Origin: Variovorax paradoxus
Lineage (GTDB): Bacteria > Pseudomonadota > Gammaproteobacteria > Burkholderiales > Burkholderiaceae_C
Direction of reading: 5' to 3'
Assembly: GCA_016806145.1 (NCBI GenBank)
Contig: CP063166.1
Location: forward strand, 3,596,001 to 3,660,000
DNA length: 64,000 nucleotides
Numbering within the stretch: position 1 is the stretch's first letter; the number at the start of each line of letters is the position of its first letter. Shown piece by piece: positions 8,860-16,900 of the stretch. A program made the position numbers and the translations under genes. The notes under the pieces were generated by a model. It worked only from the letters and a program-made list of their open reading frames with translations. It was not told where the DNA came from and searched no databases.

Positions 8860-10164
8860 TCACGTCGGACGCGTTCCCGTCGGGCCGCGTGACACGACGG
8901 TCAGATCGACGGAGCCATCGGACAGGCGGGCAACGACGGCATCGCCGGGTGCGAGCGCCTTCGCGCTGACGACGGCGCGCCCGTCGGCGTCGGTGATCCA
9001 GGCATAGCCGCGCTGCAGCACGAGCGCGGGATCGAGCAGCCTCAGCCGCAGCGCGACGCGCTCCAGGCGCTCGCGGCGCTGCACCAGCGCGCGCTCGAAC
9101 TTCGCGGGGAAATCGCCGGCCAGCGCCTGGGCCGCCTGCGATTGCCGCTGCGTCCTCGACAGCACTGCATAGTGCAGGCGCTGCGCATGGTGCGCGAGCC
9201 GCAACTGCTGACGCGCGACCAGCGACGAAGGACGACCGAGCCGGCCCGCGGCCTGGTCGAGCCGCTGGCCCAGCACGTCGAGCCGCGCGCCGATGGCGTG
9301 GTCGAGGCGCTCCTCGAGCAGTGTCAGGGCATCGAGCCACAGCGCCTGCGGCGCGCTGACCAGCTCGGCCGCGGCGGTGGGCGTGGGCGCGCGCAGGTCG
9401 GCGCAGAAATCGGCAATGGTGAAGTCGGTCTCGTGGCCCACGCCGCTGATCAGCGGCACCGGGCTCTGCACGATGGTGCGCGCCAGGCTCTCGTCGTTGA
9501 AGGCCCAGAGGTCCTCGATCGAGCCGCCGCCACGCACCAGCAGGATGACGTCGACCGCCGGCTGCAGCGCATAGAGCGATTGCAGCGCGCGCACCAGCTC
9601 GCCGGGCGCGCCGGCACCCTGCACCGCCGCGGGCGCCACCGTCACCGGGATGTGGGGCACGCGCCGGCGCAGCGCGGTCACCACGTCGTGGAGCGCCGCG
9701 GCGCCCAGCGAGGTGACGACGCCGATGGCGCGCGGCATCACCGGCAGCGCGCGCTTGCGCGCCGGATCGAACAGGCCCTCGGCCTCGAGGCGCGCCTTGC
9801 GCTGCAGGAACTGCTCGAACAGCGCGCCCTGCCCGGCCCGGCGCAGGCTCTCGACCACCAGTTGCAGGTCGCCGCGCGGCTCGTAGACCGCGAGGCGCCC
9901 GCGCACCTCGACCTGGTCGCCGTCGCGCGGCGAGAAATCGAGCAGGCCGGCCGCGCGGCGGAACATGGCGCAGCGCAGCTGGCCCGATTCGTCCTTGAGC
10001 GAGAAGTAACAATGTCCGCTCGCCGCGCGCGAGAAACCGGAGATTTCGCCGCGCACGGAGACCGGATTGAAGCGGGCATCGAGCGCGTCGGCGACCGCGC
10101 GGCACAGCGCGCCGACGGCCCACACGCGCGGTCCGGCGGCCGGGTTCGGGTCATGCAAGTTCAC
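8860..10164 (-). CDS. xseA: Exodeoxyribonuclease VII large subunit
   Basis: XseA, the catalytic subunit of exonuclease VII, which degrades single-stranded DNA from both ends. The N-terminal OB-fold is visible (WAVGALCRAV, then GEISGFSRAASGHCYFSLKDESGQLRCAMFR), followed by the catalytic domain with GVVTSLGAAALHDV and the LVRGGGSIEDLWAFNDE motif. The GTG at 10164 gives 434 residues and puts the conserved N-terminus about 13 residues in, as in E. coli. An in-frame GTG at 10248 would add 28 residues of unconserved sequence; neither has a strong ribosome-binding site, so the start is uncertain. Confidence 0.93.
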   Translation of the reverse strand: MNLHDPNPAAGPRVWAVGALCRAVADALDARFNPVSVRGEISGFSRAASGHCYFSLKDESGQLRCAMFRRAAGLLDFSPRDGDQVEVRGRLAVYEPRGDLQLVVESLRRAGQGALFEQFLQRKARLEAEGLFDPARKRALPVMPRAIGVVTSLGAAALHDVVTALRRRVPHIPVTVAPAAVQGAGAPGELVRALQSLYALQPAVDVILLVRGGGSIEDLWAFNDESLARTIVQSPVPLISGVGHETDFTIADFCADLRAPTPTAAAELVSAPQALWLDALTLLEERLDHAIGARLDVLGQRLDQAAGRLGRPSSLVARQQLRLAHHAQRLHYAVLSRTQRQSQAAQALAGDFPAKFERALVQRRERLERVALRLRLLDPALVLQRGYAWITDADGRAVVSAKALAPGDAVVARLSDGSVDLTVVSRGPTGTRPT

Positions 10165-10367
10165 AGAACCGCCGAATCGTGATTTGCCACTCTTCCACAA
10201 CGGGTGCCGTGGCTCGGGTGCCAGGCCCCGGGGGTCGGACAATTGCACGGTTTCTCGTGCAAGTTGTTGATTTCATTTAAAAAAGCGGTGCCCAAAATTC
10301 AATCGATCCAATGGAAAGCCCAGTTGGCGCGGCTCGCGGCGACTTGCGCAGCGGGTTAATCACAAAG

Positions 10368-10376
10368 TTATCCACA
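10368..10376 (+). promoter_or_regulatory. DnaA-box match upstream of exbB
   Basis: TTATCCACA is an exact match to the consensus DnaA box. It lies in the 228-312 bp space between the divergent xseA and exbB genes, about 100 bp before exbB. A second near-match in opposite orientation lies 53 bp away. Could link the operon to DnaA, or be chance. Confidence 0.4.
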
Positions 10377-10429
10377 GAATCTGTGCGTCTTGGCCGACAC
10401 GCAAACAAGCGCTGTGGCGATGGTGGCTC

Positions 10430-10438
10430 GGTGGATAA
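10430..10438 (-). promoter_or_regulatory. Second, near-consensus DnaA box upstream of exbB
   Basis: On the minus strand this reads TTATCCACC, one mismatch from consensus, facing the exact box at 10368-10376. It lies 38 bp before the exbB start codon. Confidence 0.3.
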
Positions 10439-10476
10439 TCGCCGCGCATTGACAGCCTACGGGGCCGGAGGATTCC

Positions 10477-11109
10477 TTGTTTTCCATCATAGTTGCTGCA
10501 GGTTGGCCCATCTGGCCGCTGCTCGCTTGCTCGGTGATCGCACTCGCGCTTGTTATAGAACGTTTCACGAGTCTCAAGACGGTGAAGGTGCTTCCGCCCA
10601 AGCTGCTCGAAGAAACCATCACGGTGTCGCACAACGCGGTGCCGGGGCCCGACGTGGTGACCAAGCTGGAAAACAACTCGATGCTCGGCCAGGTTTTGGC
10701 CGCCGGGCTTCGCGCGCTGAACGCCAATCCGCGCTGCACCGAGGACGACCTGCGCGCCGCCATGGAGGCCTCGGGCCGCACCGTGGCGCTCCGGCTCGAG
10801 CGCTACCTGCCCGCCCTCGCCACCATCGCCTCGGCCGCTCCGCTGCTCGGGCTGCTGGGCACGGTGATCGGCATGATCGAGATCTTCGGCTCGCAGTCGC
10901 CGACCAGCGGCGCGGTCGGCTCGGGCAATCCGGCGCAGCTCGCGCACGGCATCTCGATCGCGCTCTACAACACCGCCTTCGGCCTGATCGTCGCGATCCC
11001 GACCCTGATCTTCTGGCGCTATTTCCGCAGCCGCGTCGACGAGTACCTGCTGAACCTGGAACTCTCGGGCGAGCGCTTCGCGCGCCATCTCAACGCGCTG
11101 CGCAAATGA
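10477..11109 (+). CDS. exbB: ExbB/TolQ-family proton channel protein
   Basis: A 210-residue MotA/TolQ/ExbB family inner-membrane protein. Hydrophobic segments lie near residues 6-26, 112-134 and 155-182, with the family core APLLGLLGTVIGMIEIF and the GISIALYNTAFGLIVAIP stretch. With ExbD it forms a proton-driven complex that energises outer-membrane processes. The start is TTG at 10477, with GGAGG 5 bp upstream. It heads an apparent operon exbB-exbD-lpxK-trm112-kdsB. No tonB is nearby, so whether it serves TonB or a Tol-like system is not decided by the sequence; the length fits ExbB better than TolQ. Confidence 0.88.
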   Translation: MFSIIVAAGWPIWPLLACSVIALALVIERFTSLKTVKVLPPKLLEETITVSHNAVPGPDVVTKLENNSMLGQVLAAGLRALNANPRCTEDDLRAAMEASGRTVALRLERYLPALATIASAAPLLGLLGTVIGMIEIFGSQSPTSGAVGSGNPAQLAHGISIALYNTAFGLIVAIPTLIFWRYFRSRVDEYLLNLELSGERFARHLNALRK

Positions 11110-11149
11110 GGGCGCGCACCGCCGCCATGGCCGCCGCCGGGAGCGCCCG

Positions 11150-11590
11150 GTGAGCCGCGGCCGCATGCAGTTTCGCCACGGCGCGCGCGACGAGCCCGAG
11201 ATCAACCTGATCCCGTTCATCGACGTGCTGCTGGTGGTGCTGATCTTCCTGATGCTGTCGACCACCTACAGCAAGTTCACCGAGATGCAACTGCGGCTGC
11301 CGACGGCGGACGTGGACGCGCAGCGCGACTACCCCAAAGAAGTGATCGTCGGCGTGTCGGCCGACGGGCGCTATTCGATCAACAAGACGCAGCTGCCCGA
11401 CCGCAGCGTCGACACCGTGGCGGCGGCGCTCGCCGCGGCCGCCACCGGCGGCAAGGACAGCGTGGTGATCATCAGCGCCGATGCCAGCAGCCCGCACCAG
11501 GCCGTGGTGACGGTGATGGAGGCCGCGCGCCGCGCGGGCCTGATGCAGATCACCTTCGCCGCCCAGTCGACGGCGCAAGCCGGGCACTGA
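11150..11590 (+). CDS. exbD: ExbD/TolR-family protein
   Basis: A 146-residue protein with one N-terminal transmembrane helix (about 21-38) preceded by the signature [19 protein letters not shown], which carries the conserved membrane aspartate (D25) used in proton translocation. The rest is the periplasmic domain. It partners ExbB, 40 bp upstream. The start is a GTG at 11150; an in-frame ATG at 11165 is possible. lpxK begins 1 bp after the stop, so the genes are translationally coupled or nearly so. Confidence 0.88.
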   Translation: MSRGRMQFRHGARDEPEINLIPFIDVLLVVLIFLMLSTTYSKFTEMQLRLPTADVDAQRDYPKEVIVGVSADGRYSINKTQLPDRSVDTVAAALAAAATGGKDSVVIISADASSPHQAVVTVMEAARRAGLMQITFAAQSTAQAGH

Positions 11591-11591
11591 G

Positions 11592-12620
11592 TTGCCGTCG
11601 CAGGGGCGCAACGGCACCGACGCCGGCGCAACCGCCTCCCGGCTTCGGCACGCCTGGCTGCGGCGCGGCCCGCTGGCGATGCTGCTGTGGCCGCTGTCCC
11701 TGCTCTTTCGCACCCTGGTGGCGCTGCGCGCGCTGCTCTATCGCCTCGGCTGGCTGCCTACCGAACGCGTGCCCGTGCCGGTGGTGATCGTCGGCAACGT
11801 GATCGCGGGCGGCGCGGGCAAGACGCCGGTGGTGATGGCGGTGGTGCAGCATCTGCGTGCGCGCGGCTGGCGGGTGGGCGTGGTGTCGCGCGGCTACGGC
11901 CGGCATACCGACGACTGCCGCGAAGTCCTGCCCGACAGCGATCCACGCGAGGTCGGCGACGAGCCGGCGCTGATCCGTCGCAGCACCGGCGCGCCGGTGT
12001 TCGTGGCGCGCCGCCGCGCCGAGGCCGCGCGCGCGCTGCTCGCGGCCCATCCCGCCACGCAGCTCATCGTGAGCGACGACGGCCTGCAGCATCTGGCACT
12101 GGCGCGCGATATCGAAGTCTGCGTGTTCGACGACCGCGGCATCGGCAACGGCTGGCTGCTGCCGGCCGGCCCGCTGCGCGAACCCTGGCCGCGCGCTTGC
12201 GACCTGGTGCTGCACAGCGGCGAGCATCCGGCCTTCGCCGGCGGCTTCACCGCCACGCGTCAGCTCGCGACCTACGCGGTAGCGAACGACGGCACCCGAA
12301 CGCCGCTGGCCTCGCTGGCTGCGCGCCCGGTGACGGCGCTGGCGGCGATCGCGCGGCCCGAAGCCTTCTTCGAAATGCTGCGCGCGCAAGGCATCGAACC
12401 CGAGCGAACCATCGCCCTGCCCGACCACCACGATTTCGCCGACTGGCACGACGACCTGCCGGCCGACCACCTGCTGCTGTGCACCGAGAAGGACGCGGTC
12501 AAGCTCTGGCGCAAGAGGCCCGATGCGCTGGCCGTGCCGCTGCTGTTCACCCCCTCCGAAGCCTTCCTCGCGGCGCTCGACGCAAAGCTATCATCGACCG
12601 ATGGACACCAAGCTGCTTGA
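11592..12620 (+). CDS. lpxK: Tetraacyldisaccharide 4'-kinase
   Basis: LpxK, 342 residues, phosphorylates the lipid A disaccharide precursor at the 4' position to give lipid IVA, at the inner face of the cytoplasmic membrane. Seen: an N-terminal membrane-anchoring helix (about 25-50), the P-loop [12 protein letters not shown] near 70, [15 protein letters not shown] and VSDDGLQHL, all family landmarks. The start is a TTG at 11592, immediately after the exbD stop. Its 3' end overlaps the next gene by 20 nt. With kdsB downstream, it places lipid A and Kdo steps in one operon. Confidence 0.95.
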   Translation: MPSQGRNGTDAGATASRLRHAWLRRGPLAMLLWPLSLLFRTLVALRALLYRLGWLPTERVPVPVVIVGNVIAGGAGKTPVVMAVVQHLRARGWRVGVVSRGYGRHTDDCREVLPDSDPREVGDEPALIRRSTGAPVFVARRRAEAARALLAAHPATQLIVSDDGLQHLALARDIEVCVFDDRGIGNGWLLPAGPLREPWPRACDLVLHSGEHPAFAGGFTATRQLATYAVANDGTRTPLASLAARPVTALAAIARPEAFFEMLRAQGIEPERTIALPDHHDFADWHDDLPADHLLLCTEKDAVKLWRKRPDALAVPLLFTPSEAFLAALDAKLSSTDGHQAA

Positions 12621-12783
12621 ACTGCTCGTCTGCCCCGTCACCAAGGGCCCCCTGACCTGGAATCCCGAGAAGCAGGAACTCTGTTCGCGCAGCGCGCGCC
12701 TGGCCTATCCGGTGCGCGACGGCATCCCGGTGCTGCTCGAGAACGAGGCCCGCACGCTGTCCGACGACGAGCTCGGACTGTGA
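12601..12783 (+). CDS. Trm112-family (YcaR-like) small protein
   Basis: A 60-residue protein of the Trm112/YcaR family: [18 protein letters not shown], then a C-terminal [16 protein letters not shown]. In this version only the first CP pair (C11) of a possible zinc site is obvious; the second Cys (in LCSRS) is at residue 28. It overlaps lpxK by 20 nt and kdsB by 4 nt (GTGA), so it is translated as part of this operon. In many proteobacteria it sits between lpxK and kdsB; its exact role is unclear. Confidence 0.88.
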   Translation: MDTKLLELLVCPVTKGPLTWNPEKQELCSRSARLAYPVRDGIPVLLENEARTLSDDELGL

Positions 12784-13538
12784 GCTTCACGGTTCTGGTG
12801 CCGGCCCGGCTGGCGTCGACGCGGCTGCCCGACAAACCGCTGGCCGACATCGCCGGCGTGCCGATGGTGGCGCGCGTGGCGCAGCGCGCGGCGCAGTCCG
12901 GCGCGGCGCGTGTCGTGGTGGCGGCGGACCATGCCTCGATCCTCGCCGCCTGCCAGGCCCACGGCGTGGAGGCGATCCTCACCCGCCAGGACCATCCGAG
13001 CGGCAGCGACCGTCTCGCCGAGGCCTGCGAACAGCTCGGCCTCGATGGCGACGCGGTGGTGGTCAACGTGCAGGGCGACGAGCCGCTGATCGACCCGGCG
13101 CTGATCGACGCCGTGGCCGCCGCGCTGCTCGCGCGGCCCGACGCCGCGATGAGCACCGCGGTGCATGCCATCGATTCGGTGGCCGACTACCTCAATCCGA
13201 ACGTCGTGAAGGCCGTGCTCGACGCGCAGGGCAACGCGCTCTATTTCAGCCGCGCGCCGATTCCCTGGTGGCGCGACGGCGCCGCGCCGGGCGTGCCGCC
13301 CGCGCAGTTGCCCTCGCCCGCGCCGCTGCGCCACATCGGCATCTACGGCTACCGCGCGGGTTTCGTGCGCCGATTCCCCGCGCTGCCGCCCTCGCCGCTC
13401 GAAGGCATCGAGGCGCTCGAGCAGTTGCGCGCGCTGTGGCATGGGCACCGCATCGCGGTGCATGTGAGCGACGCGGCGCCGGGGCCGGGCGTGGATACGC
13501 CGGAAGACCTGGCGCGGGTGCGGGCGCTGTTCGCCTAG
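12780..13538 (+). CDS. kdsB: 3-deoxy-manno-octulosonate cytidylyltransferase
   Basis: KdsB, 252 residues, activates Kdo with CTP to CMP-Kdo for attachment to lipid A. The nucleotide-binding start is [20 protein letters not shown] (about 7-26), with [13 protein letters not shown] near 95-108 and YFSRAPIPW near 155. It starts with GTG inside the stop of the preceding gene (GTGA overlap). It is the last plus-strand gene of the operon: 14 bp after its stop comes the end of a convergent gene of the T6SS effector island, where relatives usually carry adk next. Confidence 0.95.
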   Translation: MSFTVLVPARLASTRLPDKPLADIAGVPMVARVAQRAAQSGAARVVVAADHASILAACQAHGVEAILTRQDHPSGSDRLAEACEQLGLDGDAVVVNVQGDEPLIDPALIDAVAAALLARPDAAMSTAVHAIDSVADYLNPNVVKAVLDAQGNALYFSRAPIPWWRDGAAPGVPPAQLPSPAPLRHIGIYGYRAGFVRRFPALPPSPLEGIEALEQLRALWHGHRIAVHVSDAAPGPGVDTPEDLARVRALFA

Positions 13539-13552
13539 ACGCGCGACCGGGT

Positions 13553-13903
13553 TCAGGCGCGGCCGGCCAGCTTTTCCAGGTAGGCCGCGGCCTTCTCGAA
13601 GCCCAGGTCCGCCGCCGCCCGCAGATCCGCACGCCCGCGCGCTTCGTCCCTGGGCACCCCCTGCGAGGGAAGCTGGCCCAGCCGCATCAACCCCACCTGG
13701 TAGAGCGCCAGCGGATGCCGCTGATCCGCGCTGCGCAGGAGGAACGGAACGCCCCGGACCAGATCGCCGAGCCCCTTCTGGTGGTGCTCGAACAGACGGT
13801 ACGAAGCCAGCCCGTCACCCGCCTCGGAGGCGAGCTCAGACGCTTTCAGCGCCGTTTCGTCCAGAAGGAAGCGCGTCGCGCCGGTGATCGGATCCACGTT
13901 CAT
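13553..13903 (-). CDS. Small Sel1-like protein, candidate immunity partner of the Rhs toxin
   Basis: A 116-residue protein with no signal peptide. The C-terminal half (ALYQVGLMRLGQL...GVPRDEARGRADLRAAADLGFEKAAAYL) follows the pattern of a Sel1-type helical repeat. It begins 13 bp after the rhs stop, with GAGAAAGG as ribosome-binding site. A small gene directly after a toxin-bearing rhs is the usual place for its immunity gene, and Sel1/TPR-like repeats are known among such partners. Immunity is inferred from position, not shown. Longer open frames through this region belong to shadows of rhs. Confidence 0.7.
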   Translation of the reverse strand: MNVDPITGATRFLLDETALKASELASEAGDGLASYRLFEHHQKGLGDLVRGVPFLLRSADQRHPLALYQVGLMRLGQLPSQGVPRDEARGRADLRAAADLGFEKAAAYLEKLAGRA

Positions 13904-13916
13904 TGCGCCTTTCTCG

Positions 13917-16900
13917 TCAAGGGCATCGCCGATGCCGCTTCTGCGGCTTGAAGCGCCGCATGGTCCCCGGGTTCTTCGTGTCCGGCAAGGCCGGGTTCGC
14001 CGGATCGCGGGGCGCGGGCAGCAAGGCGCCGTTCGAGTAGTACCACAGCAAGGTGTCCGGGGCCCGCACCGTCGCGCCGAGTTCGTTGGCGAGTTGCTGG
14101 GCATAGCTGGCCGAACCGGCACCGGTGGAGCATGACAGCAGGTCGACGCCCATGCCCTTCTTGTACTTGGAATGGGCCCGGATCTCGTCGGCGATCTCCT
14201 GCACGGTGAGGGGGACGTTGTTGCAGTCATGAAGCGGCGTACCGTGGCCGCCCACCGAGATCCGCTTGGGGTTGTCGGGCACCAGGTCGGCGAAGCCGCA
14301 GATGCTCTCGTGCGAGGGAAAGTGCTTGATGTCGACCAGCCCGAGCGGATCGACCCACCCCGTCGGATTGGGTGCATACGCGAACAGGTTGATGCCGCCC
14401 GAGAGCCCCATCGGGTCCTGGCTGGCGAACCGGCCGCAATCGGGGTCGTAGTACCTGAAGCGGTTGTAGTGGAGGCCGGTCTCGTCGTCCCGGTACTGCC
14501 CCTGGAACCGCAGGTTCTGCACCACCTCGCCCTCCTCCTGGCCGGCGAGGCGCTCGGCATGTTGCTCGAGCCGCCAGGTGTTGCCCCAGGCCTTGTAGCT
14601 GGTGCGCCAGAGGATCTCGCCCGCCTCGCTGCTCAATTCGCGCGGCGTGCCGAGATGGTCGTTGTGGTAGTAGCGCGCGCGCCAGTCGGCCAGCCGCGCA
14701 ACCGTCGCGCCGGTCTGGCCATCGTCGTGCGCCTTCCCGTCGTCGGGCGCGGCCTCCGCCTCGCCCCGCGCCACCGCACGGATGCGCCGCTGTTGCGCCA
14801 GCATCCGTTCCATGAAGACGGCCTGCGACTTTCGCGGCTGCCACTCCTCGTCGCCGGCAGCGTCGGCCGCCACCGGTGCCGCGGGCATGGCCGGGGGCTG
14901 CTGTGCGGCCGAGGCATCGCTCACGATCTGCGCCAGTGGAACGAAGCCGTCGCCCTCGTAGAGGTAGACGATCCGTCGGCTGCCGCGCAGCTCGCCGCAC
15001 AGACGGTTGCCGTCCCAGTCGAACAGGGTCTGGCCGAAGCGGTCTGTCTTGCGGATGCGGCGGCCGAAGGCGTCGTAGGCATAGTGCGTGACCAGCGGCG
15101 CGGCGCCCGCGTCGCCGCCGCGGGTGACGACGGTGCGCTGGAGCCGGTGCTCCACGTCCCATTCGAAGCGGATCGCGGTGTGCTTGCCGATGCGCTTCTC
15201 GATCACGTTGCCATGGCTGTCGTAGCGGTATCGCTTGTCCTCGAAGACCTCGACGCGGTTGTCGCGCACGAGGCCCGCAGAGCTGCCCGCGGGCGCATCG
15301 GCCGCCAGCAGGTTGCCCGCCGGATCGAAAGCGAAGCGTTCGGCGAGGTCCGGCTGCGCGGCGGCGAGCAGGCGGCCGACCGGATCGTAGGCATAGCGCA
15401 CGGCACCATGGCGCGCATCCATCGACTCGGACAGATTGCCGGCGCGGTCGTAGGCGTAGCGGCGCCGCAGCACCGCCAGCGACGGCCCCTCGATTCCATC
15501 GGGCCCGGCCTGCGCCTCGGCGGCCCAGGCGGTCTGCTCGGCCAGGCGCCCCGCCGCGTCGTAGCGATAGCGGCTGTGCAGACGACCCTGGCTGCGGGCC
15601 GTCTCGCGGTGCAACGAATCCCGCTCGATGTCGCAGACCACGCGTCCGTCGATGTTGACCTGGTGCAGATGCCCCGAACCGTAGTGCAGCCAGTTCAGCG
15701 TCCGCCCGTCGGGCAGGAGGGTCGACACACGATGGCCCAGCGGGTCGTAGCGGTGGCGCCAGCGGGCCTCGGGGCCCATGCCGGTACGGCTTTCCTCGAT
15801 CAGTTGCCCCACCGCATCGAACACGAAGCGGCTGCGGCTGCCCGCGTCGTTGACGGCCTCGACGAGCCGGCCGGCGGCGTCGTGGCGGTAGCGCGTGACC
15901 TTGAACTGGGGCCGGCTCACCCCATCGGGCCCCACCGCGTGGCCCGCGACCTCCTTGCGAACCAGTCGTCCCGCGGCATCCCGCTCGTAGTGCGTGACGA
16001 TCGCATGCCCGGGCAGCGCGGAACTCGGGGCCACCTCGTCGGCCAGGCCGAATCCCCACGGGTCCTCGTAGGTCGGGGCCGAGCGCTGCCGCGGCAGCCC
16101 GCCCCGGCCCGCGCCCTCGCGCTGCTGCTCGAGCGCCAGGCGGCGCGCGAGCCGCTGCCGGCGGTCCAGGCAGCCCAGCTCGATCCTGGCCAGCATCAGG
16201 CCGCTGGGGTCGTAGCGGCGCCGGACGTGCCGGCCGTCGAATCCGGTCTCCTCGACGATGCGGTCGAGCGCGTCATGGACGAAGTCGTGGCGCACGGCGT
16301 TCTCGTTGTAGAGGGCGACCAGCCGGCGGGCCTTGTCGTACTCGTAGCGCAGCTCGTGCCCCAGCGCGTTGCGCCGCAGCACCGGCAAGCCGTCCACGGC
16401 CAGCTGGTACTCGGTGCGCCGCCCCAGCGCGTCCACGTGCTCGACCAGGCGTCCCGCCGCGTCGTAGACCTGGCGTTCGCAGGCGCCGTCGGCGTACTGC
16501 ACCGACAGCAGCCGCCCGAGGCTGTCGTGCCGGTAGGAGGTGGTCTGCCCGAGCGGGTCGGTCACGCTCGCCAGGTAGCCCCAATCGTCGTAGGCATAGG
16601 ACGTCGCGAGGCCCGAGCAATCGACATGGCGAACGATCCGGCCGGCCGCGTCGTAGGCCATGCGCCGTGTCTTGCCCAGCGCGTCGACGATCTCGACGGG
16701 AAGGCCGCGCCCGTCGTACGCGTAGCGCGTCTCCTGCCCGAGCGCGTCGACGGTCGCCACCACGTTGCCGCGCTCGTCATGGCGATGCTCGATGGTCGCG
16801 CCAGCCGGGTCGACGATGCGGCTGGGCAGCCCCAGGCGGTCGTCGTAGGCGACCCAGGTCACCAGCGACTCCTGCGCGGTGGGGCCGGGCTCCTGGATGC

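Noticed and set aside
10360..10440. Possible replication origin
   Set aside because: Only two DnaA-like boxes, no A+T-rich unwinding element and no dnaA or dnaN nearby.
10430..10449. Possible Fur box before exbB (GATAAT half site)
   Set aside because: Only the first half matches; the second half is out of register, so iron control is not supported by sequence.
14227..16059. A second minus-strand frame overlapping rhs that might mean a frameshift or split gene
   Set aside because: The main rhs frame is uninterrupted through the repeats to the C-terminal module; the alternative frame shows no Rhs motifs.
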